Shown: one piece after another, positions 1 through 5,455 of the stretch | Position numbering within the stretch: position 1 is the stretch's first letter | Layout of the letters: every line of letters starts with the position of its first letter | From: Marinagarivorans sp. UBA5868 | Lineage (GTDB): Bacteria > Pseudomonadota > Gammaproteobacteria > Pseudomonadales > Cellvibrionaceae | DNA: 5,455 nt | Direction: 5' to 3' | NCBI GenBank assembly: GCA_002432095.1 | Contig: DJFQ01000051.1 | Coordinates: 10,374-15,828, forward strand | The notes under the pieces: generated by a model | Database searches by the model: none | Told to the model about the DNA's origin: nothing | What the model saw: the letters and a program-made list of their open reading frames with translations, nothing else | Translations under genes and position numbers: made by a program

Positions 1-1
1 G

Positions 2-598
2 CTCTACTGCGAATTCCATGAGGGCGAGATTGGCGAGGAAAAAAACGCCGTCATCTACCGCGCTCCCACGGGGGAAATCATTGCCGAGAAAAATATCATC
101 TGGGATCCCAGCCGGACCCAGCCAGATATTGATCAATTGGACGTGCGTACCGGTGAGCGCATTCAGGTTACCCGGGGCGCGCGGTGGTCACTAAGTTACC
201 GCGAGAACCGGGACTCCAAGGTGGAGCAGGTGGACTTGGCGCTAAATGAGATTGACGTGGTGGATGCGGGTTTCGACCAAAAGGTGCGAGACCACTGGGA
301 TGACCTGGTTGCCGGTGGTCGCTTGCGGGTGATGTTCGCCGCCCCGGCGTTGCAACGTTCGGTACCCCTGCGTATTACCCTCCGGGATGCTCGTTATTGC
401 GCGCACGCCGGTGAGCAAGACTGGTTCTGTTTTTGGGTGGAGGCAGACAACGCACTGGTGCGACTCTTCGTGGAGCCGCTGCGCCTTAGTTACGATCAAC
501 AGCGACGTCTGCGGGTATTTGCTGGGGTGGTCAATATTCGCGATGGAGAAGGGAAAAAGCAGTCGGCGATCATTCGCTATCGCTATGCCGAAGAGTAG
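2..598 (+). CDS. Conserved hypothetical protein, C-terminal part (5' end outside window)
   Basis: An open frame runs from the first bases of the window to a TAG at 596-598, giving 198 residues with no start codon that looks real; the TTG at 137 lies inside continuous coding sequence and is not a likely start. The protein is soluble in the visible part, rich in charged and aromatic residues, with no membrane segment or known catalytic motif that I can point to. Visible landmarks are DAGFDQKVRDHWDDL about residues 82-96, a hydrophobic LVRLFVEPLRLSYD stretch about 150-163, and a closing VVNIRDGEGKKQSAIIRYRY segment. The alternating beta-like pattern and the ending (SYD...RRL..F.G..NIRD) recall uncharacterised gammaproteobacterial proteins that I know only as hypothetical, some of them possibly exported; the N terminus needed to judge export is missing. 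I cannot assign a function. It converges on the minus-strand RNA gene that follows. Confidence 0.85.
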   Translation, partial: LYCEFHEGEIGEEKNAVIYRAPTGEIIAEKNIIWDPSRTQPDIDQLDVRTGERIQVTRGARWSLSYRENRDSKVEQVDLALNEIDVVDAGFDQKVRDHWDDLVAGGRLRVMFAAPALQRSVPLRITLRDARYCAHAGEQDWFCFWVEADNALVRLFVEPLRLSYDQQRRLRVFAGVVNIRDGEGKKQSAIIRYRYAEE

Positions 599-616
599 TA
601 AATGGGAAACTACAGA

Positions 617-672
617 CGTAATAAAGCGCTTCTGCACATTGCGCTATTGAGTCGCAATGTGCAGAAGCGCTT
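617..672 (-). terminator. Perfect 20-bp stem-loop with U-rich tail, terminator of the minus-strand RNA
   Basis: Bases 624-643 and 653-672 are exact reverse complements (20 bp, no mismatch) around a 9-nt loop at 644-652. Read on the minus strand, the stem ends in GCGCTT and continues TATTACG, a short U-rich stretch as expected of an intrinsic terminator. Read on the plus strand the stem is followed by GAGTCCTG, so it lacks a U tract in that direction, though the hairpin lies 25 nt after the stop of the upstream gene and may still help end that transcript. The stem is unusually long and the U tract short and interrupted for an intrinsic terminator. Confidence 0.7.
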
Positions 673-1115
673 GAGTCCTGCCGTCCTTAGAAAACTGTGT
701 TCCCGAGTCCCCGCAGCTCCTTTGCCGTCGGCGATTCCGTGCCTTTATTGCCATCCCAAGCTAATTTGTTTTGTCCCTTCCAATATTGTCCAACGCTTTC
801 CGTAAGTGGGCTTGTCCATCAATTCCTGCTGATTCCCTTTGCCCTAAGCATCCTGGCCTTCCAGTCCTGTTCCATGATTCGCTCATCCTGAGCAGATGCA
901 GTCCCGTTCCTTTGCATCCCGGCGGGATCTTCCTGATTCCCGCCGCCACTTACCTGTGTGAGCGCCCTTGTCCTGGGCCTCCTTGCCGGTGACGTCATCC
1001 TCCGTTGTCACCTTAGTCCTTTTGGCATCATGCCGTTTTCCTGTCGCCACTCCCTGGCGCTCTCGGGCTCTTCCATGTCCCTGCTGTATGTTGGCCATTT
1101 TCCAGGTTTGTCCCC
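617..1115 (-). ncRNA. CsrB-like (Csr/Rsm family) CsrA-sequestering small RNA, candidate
   Basis: Seen: between 676 and 1113 the minus strand carries 35 GGA triplets, roughly one per 12-13 nt, while the plus strand has one. Fourteen are AGGA (plus-strand TCCT at 676, 684, 718, 824, 851, 865, 886, 908, 931, 971, 980, 998, 1017, 1039). Several sit in loops of hairpins: GCTCAGGATGAGC at 881-893; an 8-bp stem 920-927/938-945 with AGGA in its 10-nt loop; GATGCA/TGCATC at 895-918 with two GGA in the loop; CGCCA/TGGCG at 1045-1059; GGTGAC/GTCACC at 988-1012. The 3' end is a strong stem-loop terminator. Known: CsrB/CsrC and RsmX/Y/Z RNAs bind many CsrA/RsmA dimers through A(N)GGA motifs in hairpin loops and so relieve translational repression; they are usually activated by BarA-UvrY or GacS-GacA. 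Inferred: this is such an RNA of about 490-500 nt, longer than the E. coli CsrB of about 370 nt. Short open frames on both strands here have no credible start or family. The 5' end is approximate, set where the GGA density stops and a weak -10 appears. Confidence 0.8.
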
Positions 1116-1119
1116 GTCT

Positions 1120-1176
1120 GTAATAGTGGCGGAGCGCTGATTCGTTTGTAGGAAATTGACCATACGGGGTTGTGAG
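1120..1176 (-). promoter_or_regulatory. Possible activator-dependent promoter of the CsrB-like RNA with UvrY/GacA-like half sites
   Basis: On the minus strand a TATTAC (complement of 1120-1125) matches 4 of 6 positions of a -10 box and would start transcription near 1113-1115, just before the first GGA. The hexamer 17 nt upstream (CAAACG) is a poor -35, as is common where an activator recruits polymerase. Farther up are TGTAGG (1147-1152, plus strand) and TGTGAG (1171-1176, plus strand), each close to a half of the TGTAAG-N6-CTTACA response-regulator palindrome, but neither has a convincing second half at the right spacing. The assignment is tentative. Confidence 0.3.
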
Positions 1177-1202
1177 CCAAAAGCCGTTCTGCCGTCCGCG
1201 CA

Positions 1203-1231
1203 TTGCCGGTACTGGGTCTGCTGGCTACAAT
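1203..1231 (+). promoter_or_regulatory. Likely sigma70 promoter of leuA
   Basis: TTGCCG at 1203-1208 (4 of 6 to the -35 consensus) and TACAAT at 1226-1231 (5 of 6 to the -10 consensus) are separated by the optimal 17 bp. This would start transcription near 1238 and give a leader of about 65 nt before the leuA ATG. It lies back to back with the minus-strand RNA promoter region. Confidence 0.5.
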
Positions 1232-1238
1232 CCCGCGG

Positions 1239-1287
1239 CTGCCGGTGCCCGGCAGTCCGGAATCCATGCATGCCGTATTCACGGCAG
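1239..1287 (+). promoter_or_regulatory. leuA leader with two small hairpins that share complementary arms
   Basis: CTGCCGG (1239-1245) pairs with CCGGCAG (1249-1255) around a 3-nt loop, and TGCCGT (1271-1276) pairs with ACGGCA (1281-1286) around a 4-nt loop. The cores are interchangeable: CTGCCG at 1239-1244 can also pair with CGGCAG at 1282-1287, and CGGCA at 1250-1254 with TGCCG at 1271-1275. This permits mutually exclusive folds just upstream of the ribosome binding site. There is no U tract after either hairpin and no leucine-codon-rich leader peptide that I can see, so classical attenuation is not supported; the structure may be incidental. Confidence 0.3.
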
Positions 1288-1291
1288 ACCT

Positions 1292-1299
1292 GAGGAGGT
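1292..1299 (+). promoter_or_regulatory. Strong Shine-Dalgarno of leuA
   Basis: GAGGAGGT lies 3 nt before the ATG at 1303 (4-5 nt from the AGGAGG core) and matches the 16S rRNA 3' end almost fully. It fixes the leuA start, because the signature DTTLRDGEQ motif follows ten residues later as expected. Confidence 0.85.
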
Positions 1300-1302
1300 T
1301 AT

Positions 1303-2847
1303 ATGTCTCGCGACCAGCTCGTGATCTTCGACACCACATTACGCGATGGCGAACAAAGCCCTGGCGCCTCCATGACTAAGGACGAAAAAGTCCGCATCGC
1401 CAAGATGCTGGAAAAAATGCGCGTGGACGTGATCGAAGCGGGTTTTGCCATTGCCAGTCAGGGGGATTTTGAAGCGGTGAAAGCCGTGGCAAATGCGGTT
1501 AAGGACTCCCGCGTCTGCAGTCTTGCCCGCGCCGTACCCGCCGACATCGATCGCGCAGCCGAGGCGTTAAAAGGTGCCGAGGCGCCACGCATTCATACTT
1601 TTATTGCTACGTCTCCTATTCATATGAAGTACAAGCTCAATATGCCGCCAGAACAAGTACTGGAGCAGGCGATAAAGGCCATTCAACGAGCGCGGCAATA
1701 TACGGACGACGTGGAATTTTCCTTGGAAGATGGCAGTCGTTCGGAATTCGACTTCATGTGTCGTATCACCGAGGCGGCCATTGCCGCGGGCGCTCGCACG
1801 ATCAATATCCCCGATACCGTGGGTTACGGCGAGCCGGGTGAATACGGTGCAATGTTTGGCCGTTTGATCAGCGCGGTGCCCAATTCTGACAAAGCCATCT
1901 TTTCCACCCATTGCCATAACGACCTCGGCCTCGGCGTGGCGAATTCGCTGGCAGCGGTAATGAACGGCGCTCGCCAAGTGGAATGTACGATTAACGGCCT
2001 TGGTGAGCGGGCGGGTAATGCGGCGCTGGAGGAAATTGTGATGGCGGTGCGCACGCGCAAGGATATTTTTCCTGTGGAAACCCGCATTGCAACCGAACAC
2101 ATTGTGGCGACTTCGCGCATGGTGGCCACCATTACCGGTTTCCCGGTCCAGCCCAATAAAGCCATCGTCGGGGTTAATGCCTTTGCACACGAATCCGGCA
2201 TCCATCAGGACGGCGTGCTTAAGCATCGGGAGACCTACGAAATCATGCGTGCTGAAGATGTCGGCTGGAACGCCAATAAGATAGTTCTGGGCAAACACTC
2301 AGGTAGAGCGGCTGTGAAAGCGCGGTTTGAAGAACTCGGCATCATGTTTGAGTCGCCCCAGCAATTGGCTGACGTCTTCGAACGTTTCAAAGCACTGGCG
2401 GATAAAAAGCATGAAATTTTCGATGAAGATCTGCACGCGTTGGTCACCCAGGCTCACTACCCGGAGATTGAAGAGATTTACGAACTCGTCGACTTAGACG
2501 TGTGCAGCAAAACCGGTACCGTGCCTCAAGCCAAAGTGACGTTGAGAGTCAATCAGGACACCGTGACCGCGACGGCGGATGGCAGTGGTCCGGTGGATGC
2601 GACATATAAAGCGATCGAGGCTATCGCCAAGAGTCGCACCGATCTGTTGTTGTACTCGGTCAATGCCATCACTCAAGGAACGGATTCGCAAGGCGAGGTG
2701 ACGGTGCGTCTTGAGCGCCGCGGCCAAATCGTTAATGGTGTTGGCTCGGACACCGATATAGTGGTCGCGTCGGCTCAGGCCTACCTGCATGCACTTAACC
2801 TACTGGAATACGGCAACCGGCGGTCGCATCCACAGCGCGGCGTCTAG
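1303..2847 (+). CDS. leuA: 2-isopropylmalate synthase
   Basis: This cytoplasmic enzyme condenses acetyl-CoA with 2-oxoisovalerate to 2-isopropylmalate, the first committed step of leucine synthesis, and is normally feedback-inhibited by leucine. The protein has 514 residues, in line with the ~510-520-residue bacterial type. The N-terminal catalytic TIM barrel (about 5-275) opens with [13 protein letters not shown] (9-21) and contains [13 protein letters not shown] (202-214) and NGLGERAGN (231-239). D15, H203, H205 and N239 match the divalent-metal ligands known in the family. The linker region has HESGIHQDG (296-304) and GKHSGR. The C-terminal regulatory LeuA domain spans about 395-505 ([12 protein letters not shown] onward), so leucine control is probably retained. 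The start is set by a strong Shine-Dalgarno. The gene has its own likely promoter and is followed after only 19 nt by the holD-like gene, so they may share a transcript. Identification is secure. Confidence 0.97.
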   Translation: MSRDQLVIFDTTLRDGEQSPGASMTKDEKVRIAKMLEKMRVDVIEAGFAIASQGDFEAVKAVANAVKDSRVCSLARAVPADIDRAAEALKGAEAPRIHTFIATSPIHMKYKLNMPPEQVLEQAIKAIQRARQYTDDVEFSLEDGSRSEFDFMCRITEAAIAAGARTINIPDTVGYGEPGEYGAMFGRLISAVPNSDKAIFSTHCHNDLGLGVANSLAAVMNGARQVECTINGLGERAGNAALEEIVMAVRTRKDIFPVETRIATEHIVATSRMVATITGFPVQPNKAIVGVNAFAHESGIHQDGVLKHRETYEIMRAEDVGWNANKIVLGKHSGRAAVKARFEELGIMFESPQQLADVFERFKALADKKHEIFDEDLHALVTQAHYPEIEEIYELVDLDVCSKTGTVPQAKVTLRVNQDTVTATADGSGPVDATYKAIEAIAKSRTDLLLYSVNAITQGTDSQGEVTVRLERRGQIVNGVGSDTDIVVASAQAYLHALNLLEYGNRRSHPQRGV

Positions 2848-2866
2848 CGGTTTGGCGGGAGTACAT

Positions 2867-3646
2867 ATGAACGAGCGGTTGCGTATGGAATACCTTGATG
2901 CGATGGGCATCACCATGTTTGTCCCCCGCCGGGTATTGCCCTGTGCGCGGGCATCGGTGGCGGCCATGGTGCCACTGGCGGTGCCGCAAGTGGCGGACGC
3001 GGAAGAGCCCCGGATACCAGAGTCGTTGCATCCTACGGCCGAGATAGAGCTCAAACAAGAAATCCCGGATAACCCAAGGCCGATCCAGACATCGGTCAAC
3101 GACATCATGGAAACCTTTACGCGCCCGGCCAGGCCAGCAGAGGTAATGCCCCAGCCGGCCGTTGTAGCACCCACAGGAGCAGCGGAGCCTCCCGTGCAGT
3201 TTGCCCTGAGCATATGGCGGCCATCACCGGCGCTAATGATTCTCGACTCCCGCCATGCCGGGGGCGCTTTGCCGACCCACGCATTGCTGGACAATATCCT
3301 GCGAGCCAAGGGTTTGGCCTCACGACTCAGCAAACCGGATGTGCTGATTTGGCCGCCCGCCGGTATGGCGCCGATGCCGGGCTGGGATGCGGCGCGGGAA
3401 ATGCTGCAGGCGTTCTTGCAAGCCCGCTTGGAGCGACAGCCGGCGCAATACCTTTGGTTGATGGGTGAAAGTGCTTGTTCTGCAGTGCTGGCGGGGCGCT
3501 CTTTTGCAGACAGTCTGGGCTTGGCAATCAATCTGGATAACCTTGCCAGTCTTGCGGTGGTATTGCCGTCGCTGGCGGAGATGCTGCAGCAGCCTTCTTT
3601 GAAGGCCCGTACCTGGGCGGCGATACGAACTCATCATGTCAGTTGA
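2867..3646 (+). CDS. holD: HolD-like protein, psi subunit of DNA polymerase III holoenzyme
   Basis: Predicted 259-residue protein. The psi subunit links chi (and through it single-strand binding protein) to the clamp loader. Seen: a short N-terminal segment MNERLRMEYLDAMGITMFVPR (with MEYLDAMGIT at 7-16) of the type that opens HolD proteins (compare LQQLGIT in E. coli) and contacts chi; a low-complexity Pro/Ala/Glu-rich stretch at about 31-110, likely a flexible linker; and a compact alpha/beta domain at about 111-259. That domain contains YLWLMGESACSAVLAG (195-210) and VVLPSLAEMLQQPSLKARTW (231-250), which resembles the C-terminal motif of family-4 type uracil-DNA glycosylases (HPS..L..P.LK...W) without the histidine; known psi structures share that fold. 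Context is the best support: holD sits directly before rimI in E. coli, and the long pseudomonad psi gene is also next to rimI. I chose ATG 2867, preceded by GGGAG at 2858-2861 region, over an upstream in-frame ATG at 2789 inside leuA. E. coli psi is about half this length. Confidence 0.75.
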   Translation: MNERLRMEYLDAMGITMFVPRRVLPCARASVAAMVPLAVPQVADAEEPRIPESLHPTAEIELKQEIPDNPRPIQTSVNDIMETFTRPARPAEVMPQPAVVAPTGAAEPPVQFALSIWRPSPALMILDSRHAGGALPTHALLDNILRAKGLASRLSKPDVLIWPPAGMAPMPGWDAAREMLQAFLQARLERQPAQYLWLMGESACSAVLAGRSFADSLGLAINLDNLASLAVVLPSLAEMLQQPSLKARTWAAIRTHHVS

Positions 3647-4139
3647 ATTAACGTTACCTGTTTCCGTCGATCTGCACGGCGGCGCCTTCAATGCCGCGCC
3701 TTTTGGCACTGGGGACCTGCCCGCGATATTCGCGCTGGAGCAGCGCAGCCACTCTCACCCGTGGACTCTGGAAAATCTGCGCAGCTCTCTCACGTCGCAT
3801 ACCTGCGTCGGATTGCAGTATCAAGGCGAATGGGTCGCCCATGCCGTTTTGTCGTTTGTGGTGGGAGAAGCCGAGTTATTGCTGTTTGTCATCGATAAGA
3901 ATTGGCAGGGCAGAGGGTTGGGCACGCTTTTTCTGGAAATGCTGGCACAGGCGGCAAAACAGAAAGCCCAGACCTTGTTTCTGGAAGTGCGGGCATCTAA
4001 CGCCGCCGCCGTTGCGCTCTATGAAAAGGTGGGTTTCAACCAAGTGGGCGTGCGGCCTGGTTATTACCCGGCAGGAAGCCGACGCGAAGACGCGCTTTTG
4101 TATGCGCTCGATCTCACCTTCTGGAGTGCTGATTCATAA
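3636..4139 (+). CDS. rimI: Ribosomal protein S18-alanine N-acetyltransferase
   Basis: GNAT-fold enzyme that transfers acetyl from acetyl-CoA to the N-terminal alanine of ribosomal protein S18. The protein has 167 residues; E. coli RimI has 148, and the difference is about 16 extra N-terminal residues before the conserved DLPAIFALEQRSHSHPW (27-43). The acetyl-CoA pyrophosphate loop QGRGLG is at 91-96. LEVRASNAAAVALYEKVGF (116-134) is nearly identical to E. coli and places E117 and Y129 at the known catalytic base and acid positions. PGYYP...REDALLYAL closes the domain. The ATG at 3636 lies inside the end of holD (11-nt overlap, holD stop TGA 3644-3646) and has no clear Shine-Dalgarno, so translation is probably coupled to holD. 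No closer in-frame ATG or GTG near the E. coli-like start offers a better choice. Identification is secure; the exact start slightly less so. Confidence 0.93.
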   Translation: MSVELTLPVSVDLHGGAFNAAPFGTGDLPAIFALEQRSHSHPWTLENLRSSLTSHTCVGLQYQGEWVAHAVLSFVVGEAELLLFVIDKNWQGRGLGTLFLEMLAQAAKQKAQTLFLEVRASNAAAVALYEKVGFNQVGVRPGYYPAGSRREDALLYALDLTFWSADS

Positions 4140-4155
4140 CCGGTTGTGGAACTGC

Positions 4156-4195
4156 CGCAAGGGCGGGGTGATTTGGGTATACTTGCGCCTTTTTT
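4156..4195 (+). promoter_or_regulatory. Spacer element before prfC: possible promoter -10 and/or weak terminator
   Basis: The 71-nt gap between rimI and prfC holds TATACT at 4178-4183, a good -10 (5 of 6), without a recognisable -35 at 16-18 bp. It also holds CGCAAG (4156-4161) that can pair with CTTGCG (4182-4187) over a 20-nt loop, followed two bases later by six Ts (4190-4195). The two readings overlap physically. A stem of 6 bp with such a loop is weak for a terminator, so a prfC promoter with some readthrough attenuation from rimI seems more likely, but neither is firm. Confidence 0.3.
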
Positions 4196-4210
4196 GAGCC
4201 AGTAATTGGA

Positions 4211-5455
4211 ATGACCACGGACCTTCTCGCAGACATCAAGCGGCGACGCACCTTCGCCATCATTTCTCACCCGGATGCCGGTAAAACCACCATCACCGAA
4301 AAGCTGCTGTTATTCGGCAATGCGATTCAATTAGCAGGCTCCGTCAAAGGTAAACGCGGCCCCCACGCCAAGTCAGACTGGATGGCGATGGAACAGGAGC
4401 GGGGCATCTCGGTCACTTCATCCGTTATGCAGTTTCCCTACAAAGAGCGTGTCGTCAATCTGCTCGATACTCCAGGCCACGAAGATTTTTCTGAGGACAC
4501 CTACCGCACCCTCACCGCTGTCGACTCTGTACTAATGGTGATTGACGGGGCAAAAGGTGTGGAAGACCGCACCATTAAATTGATGGAGGTCTGTCGCCTG
4601 CGCGACACACCGATTCTGTCTTTCATCAACAAAATGGACCGCGATATTCGCGATCCGGTGGAGGTGATGGACGAGATCGAAGAAGTGCTGAAAATTCGTG
4701 CAGCGCCGATCAACTGGCCTATTGGCATGGGCAAAGAATTCAAAGGGGTTTACAACCTCTACACAGATGTCATCCATGTGTTTCAGCACGGCATGGGCCA
4801 CACCATCCCGGACGATATCCAAATCCACGGCTTAAACAGCCCTGATGCCGACAAGTTGTTCGGGGTATACGCCGAAGACGTGCGAGCAGAGATTGACTTG
4901 GTGCGTGGGGCGACCAATGAATTTGATGTTGAAGCGTATTTGCAAGGCAAATTGACGCCGGTATTTTTTGGCACCGCCCTGGGTAATTTCGGCGTGCGGG
5001 AAATGCTCGACAAATTCGTGGAATGGGCGCCGCCGCCCCTGGATAGAAAGACCGACGTACGCGAAGTGGCTGCGGACGAACCAAAATTCTCGGGTTTCGT
5101 TTTCAAAATTCAGGCGAATATGGATCCCAAACACCGCGACCGCGTGGCATTTATGCGAGTGTGTTCCGGCGCTTATACGCAGGGCATGAAAGTGCACCAC
5201 GTGCGGTTGGGTAAAGACGTGCGCATCAGCGATGCAGTGACGTTTCTGGCGGGCGACCGCAGTGCTGTGGAAGAAGCGGTATCGGGCGATATTATCGGCC
5301 TGCACAACCACGGCACCATTCAGATTGGTGATGCCTTTACCGAAGGTGAAGCGCTGAAATTCACCGGCATTCCACACTTCGCCCCGGAATTGTTCCGCCG
5401 CATCCGTCTGCGCGATCCGCTCAAAACCAAACAACTGCAAAAAGGTTTGCAGCAG
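4211..5455 (+). CDS. prfC: Peptide chain release factor 3 (N-terminal 415 residues, 3' end outside window)
   Basis: RF3 is a translational GTPase that speeds dissociation of RF1/RF2 from the ribosome after peptide release. All G-domain motifs are present: G1 HPDAGKTT (20-27), the switch I region ending ERGISVTSS (63-71), G3 DTPGHEDF (86-93) and G4 NKMD (140-143). Later blocks [36 protein letters not shown] and [12 protein letters not shown] are near-identical to E. coli RF3 and separate it from EF-G. The frame is open with no stop from 4211 to the window end; E. coli RF3 has 529 residues, so roughly 110-120 C-terminal residues (domain III end) lie beyond the window. The ATG at 4211 gives an N terminus only about one residue shorter than E. 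coli before [13 protein letters not shown]. The ribosome binding site is weak (TTGGA directly before the ATG). In E. coli prfC also follows holD-rimI, with yjjG between. Confidence 0.96.
   Translation, partial: MTTDLLADIKRRRTFAIISHPDAGKTTITEKLLLFGNAIQLAGSVKGKRGPHAKSDWMAMEQERGISVTSSVMQFPYKERVVNLLDTPGHEDFSEDTYRTLTAVDSVLMVIDGAKGVEDRTIKLMEVCRLRDTPILSFINKMDRDIRDPVEVMDEIEEVLKIRAAPINWPIGMGKEFKGVYNLYTDVIHVFQHGMGHTIPDDIQIHGLNSPDADKLFGVYAEDVRAEIDLVRGATNEFDVEAYLQGKLTPVFFGTALGNFGVREMLDKFVEWAPPPLDRKTDVREVAADEPKFSGFVFKIQANMDPKHRDRVAFMRVCSGAYTQGMKVHHVRLGKDVRISDAVTFLAGDRSAVEEAVSGDIIGLHNHGTIQIGDAFTEGEALKFTGIPHFAPELFRRIRLRDPLKTKQLQKGLQQ

Noticed and set aside
137..598. A separate 153-residue protein starting at TTG 137
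   Set aside because: The same frame is open back to the window edge with protein-like composition, so 137 is internal to a longer gene.
624..672. Insertion-sequence end or attachment site formed by the 20-bp inverted repeat
   Set aside because: The arms are only 9 nt apart, there is no transposase or flanking direct repeat, and a terminator for the minus-strand RNA fits better.
676..1113. CRISPR or tandem repeat array suggested by the recurring TCC/TCCT motifs
   Set aside because: There is no conserved repeat unit or constant spacing longer than the short motif; only the 3-7 nt core recurs.
602..1140. Plus-strand open frames of 60-73 codons between 602 and 1140
   Set aside because: They are Pro/Ser/Cys/Leu-rich because of the TCC-rich strand, lack Shine-Dalgarno sites and overlap in several frames.
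883..1339. Overlapping minus-strand open frames of 87-106 codons (883-1203, 1008-1271, 1028-1339) in the gap before leuA
   Set aside because: They overlap one another in different frames, have Arg/Gly/Lys-rich composition explained by the repeated GGA triplets, and show no family features; the RNA interpretation explains the region better.
1567..2298. 243-codon minus-strand open frame inside leuA
   Set aside because: It is antisense to an unmistakable LeuA catalytic domain and its composition is that of a reverse-frame shadow.
2800..3531. 243-codon minus-strand open frame opposite the holD-like gene
   Set aside because: The plus strand has the start site, the tight spacing after leuA, the overlap with rimI and family motifs; the minus frame has none and runs into leuA.
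3636..4197. Second plus-strand frame of 168 codons at 3691-4197 across rimI
   Set aside because: It is an out-of-frame shadow, rich in Trp/Cys/Arg, of a gene with near-identical RimI motifs.

Overview
The window looks like a chromosomal segment of a gammaproteobacterium. The order holD-like, rimI, prfC matches the Escherichia coli holD-rimI-yjjG-prfC neighbourhood with yjjG missing. LeuA is the ~510-residue type rather than the longer Pseudomonas-type enzyme, and the psi-like protein is the long, proline-rich kind known from pseudomonads. A marine, Cellvibrionales-like lineage (Saccharophagus/Teredinibacter/Microbulbifer type) is my best guess, but that is inference from gene content only.

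Layout. Bases 2-598 (+) are the 3' end of a conserved hypothetical gene of unknown function. Bases 599-1302 hold no protein gene. Most of this gap (about 617-1115) reads, on the minus strand, as a CsrB-like regulatory RNA. It has 35 GGA triplets in about 440 nt on the minus strand against 1 on the plus strand, 14 of them in AGGA context, several at hairpin tips. It ends in a perfect 20-bp stem-loop followed by a short U-rich stretch. Bases 1116-1302 form a divergent control region: a weak, probably activator-dependent promoter for the RNA to the left, and a reasonable sigma70 promoter, a leader with two small hairpins and a strong Shine-Dalgarno for leuA to the right.

Bases 1303-4139 (+) are a compact gene run. 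leuA (2-isopropylmalate synthase) is followed after 19 nt by a holD-like gene (psi subunit of the DNA polymerase III clamp loader), which overlaps rimI (N-acetyltransferase of ribosomal protein S18) by 11 nt. After a 71-nt spacer with mixed promoter/terminator features, prfC (peptide chain release factor 3) starts at 4211 and runs off the window end with 415 codons present.

How they work together. leuA commits carbon to leucine; holD, rimI and prfC are replication and translation housekeeping genes whose linkage is old in Gammaproteobacteria. The most notable element is the unannotated CsrB-like RNA, which by analogy would sequester the CsrA/RsmA translational regulator and thus be a global post-transcriptional switch.
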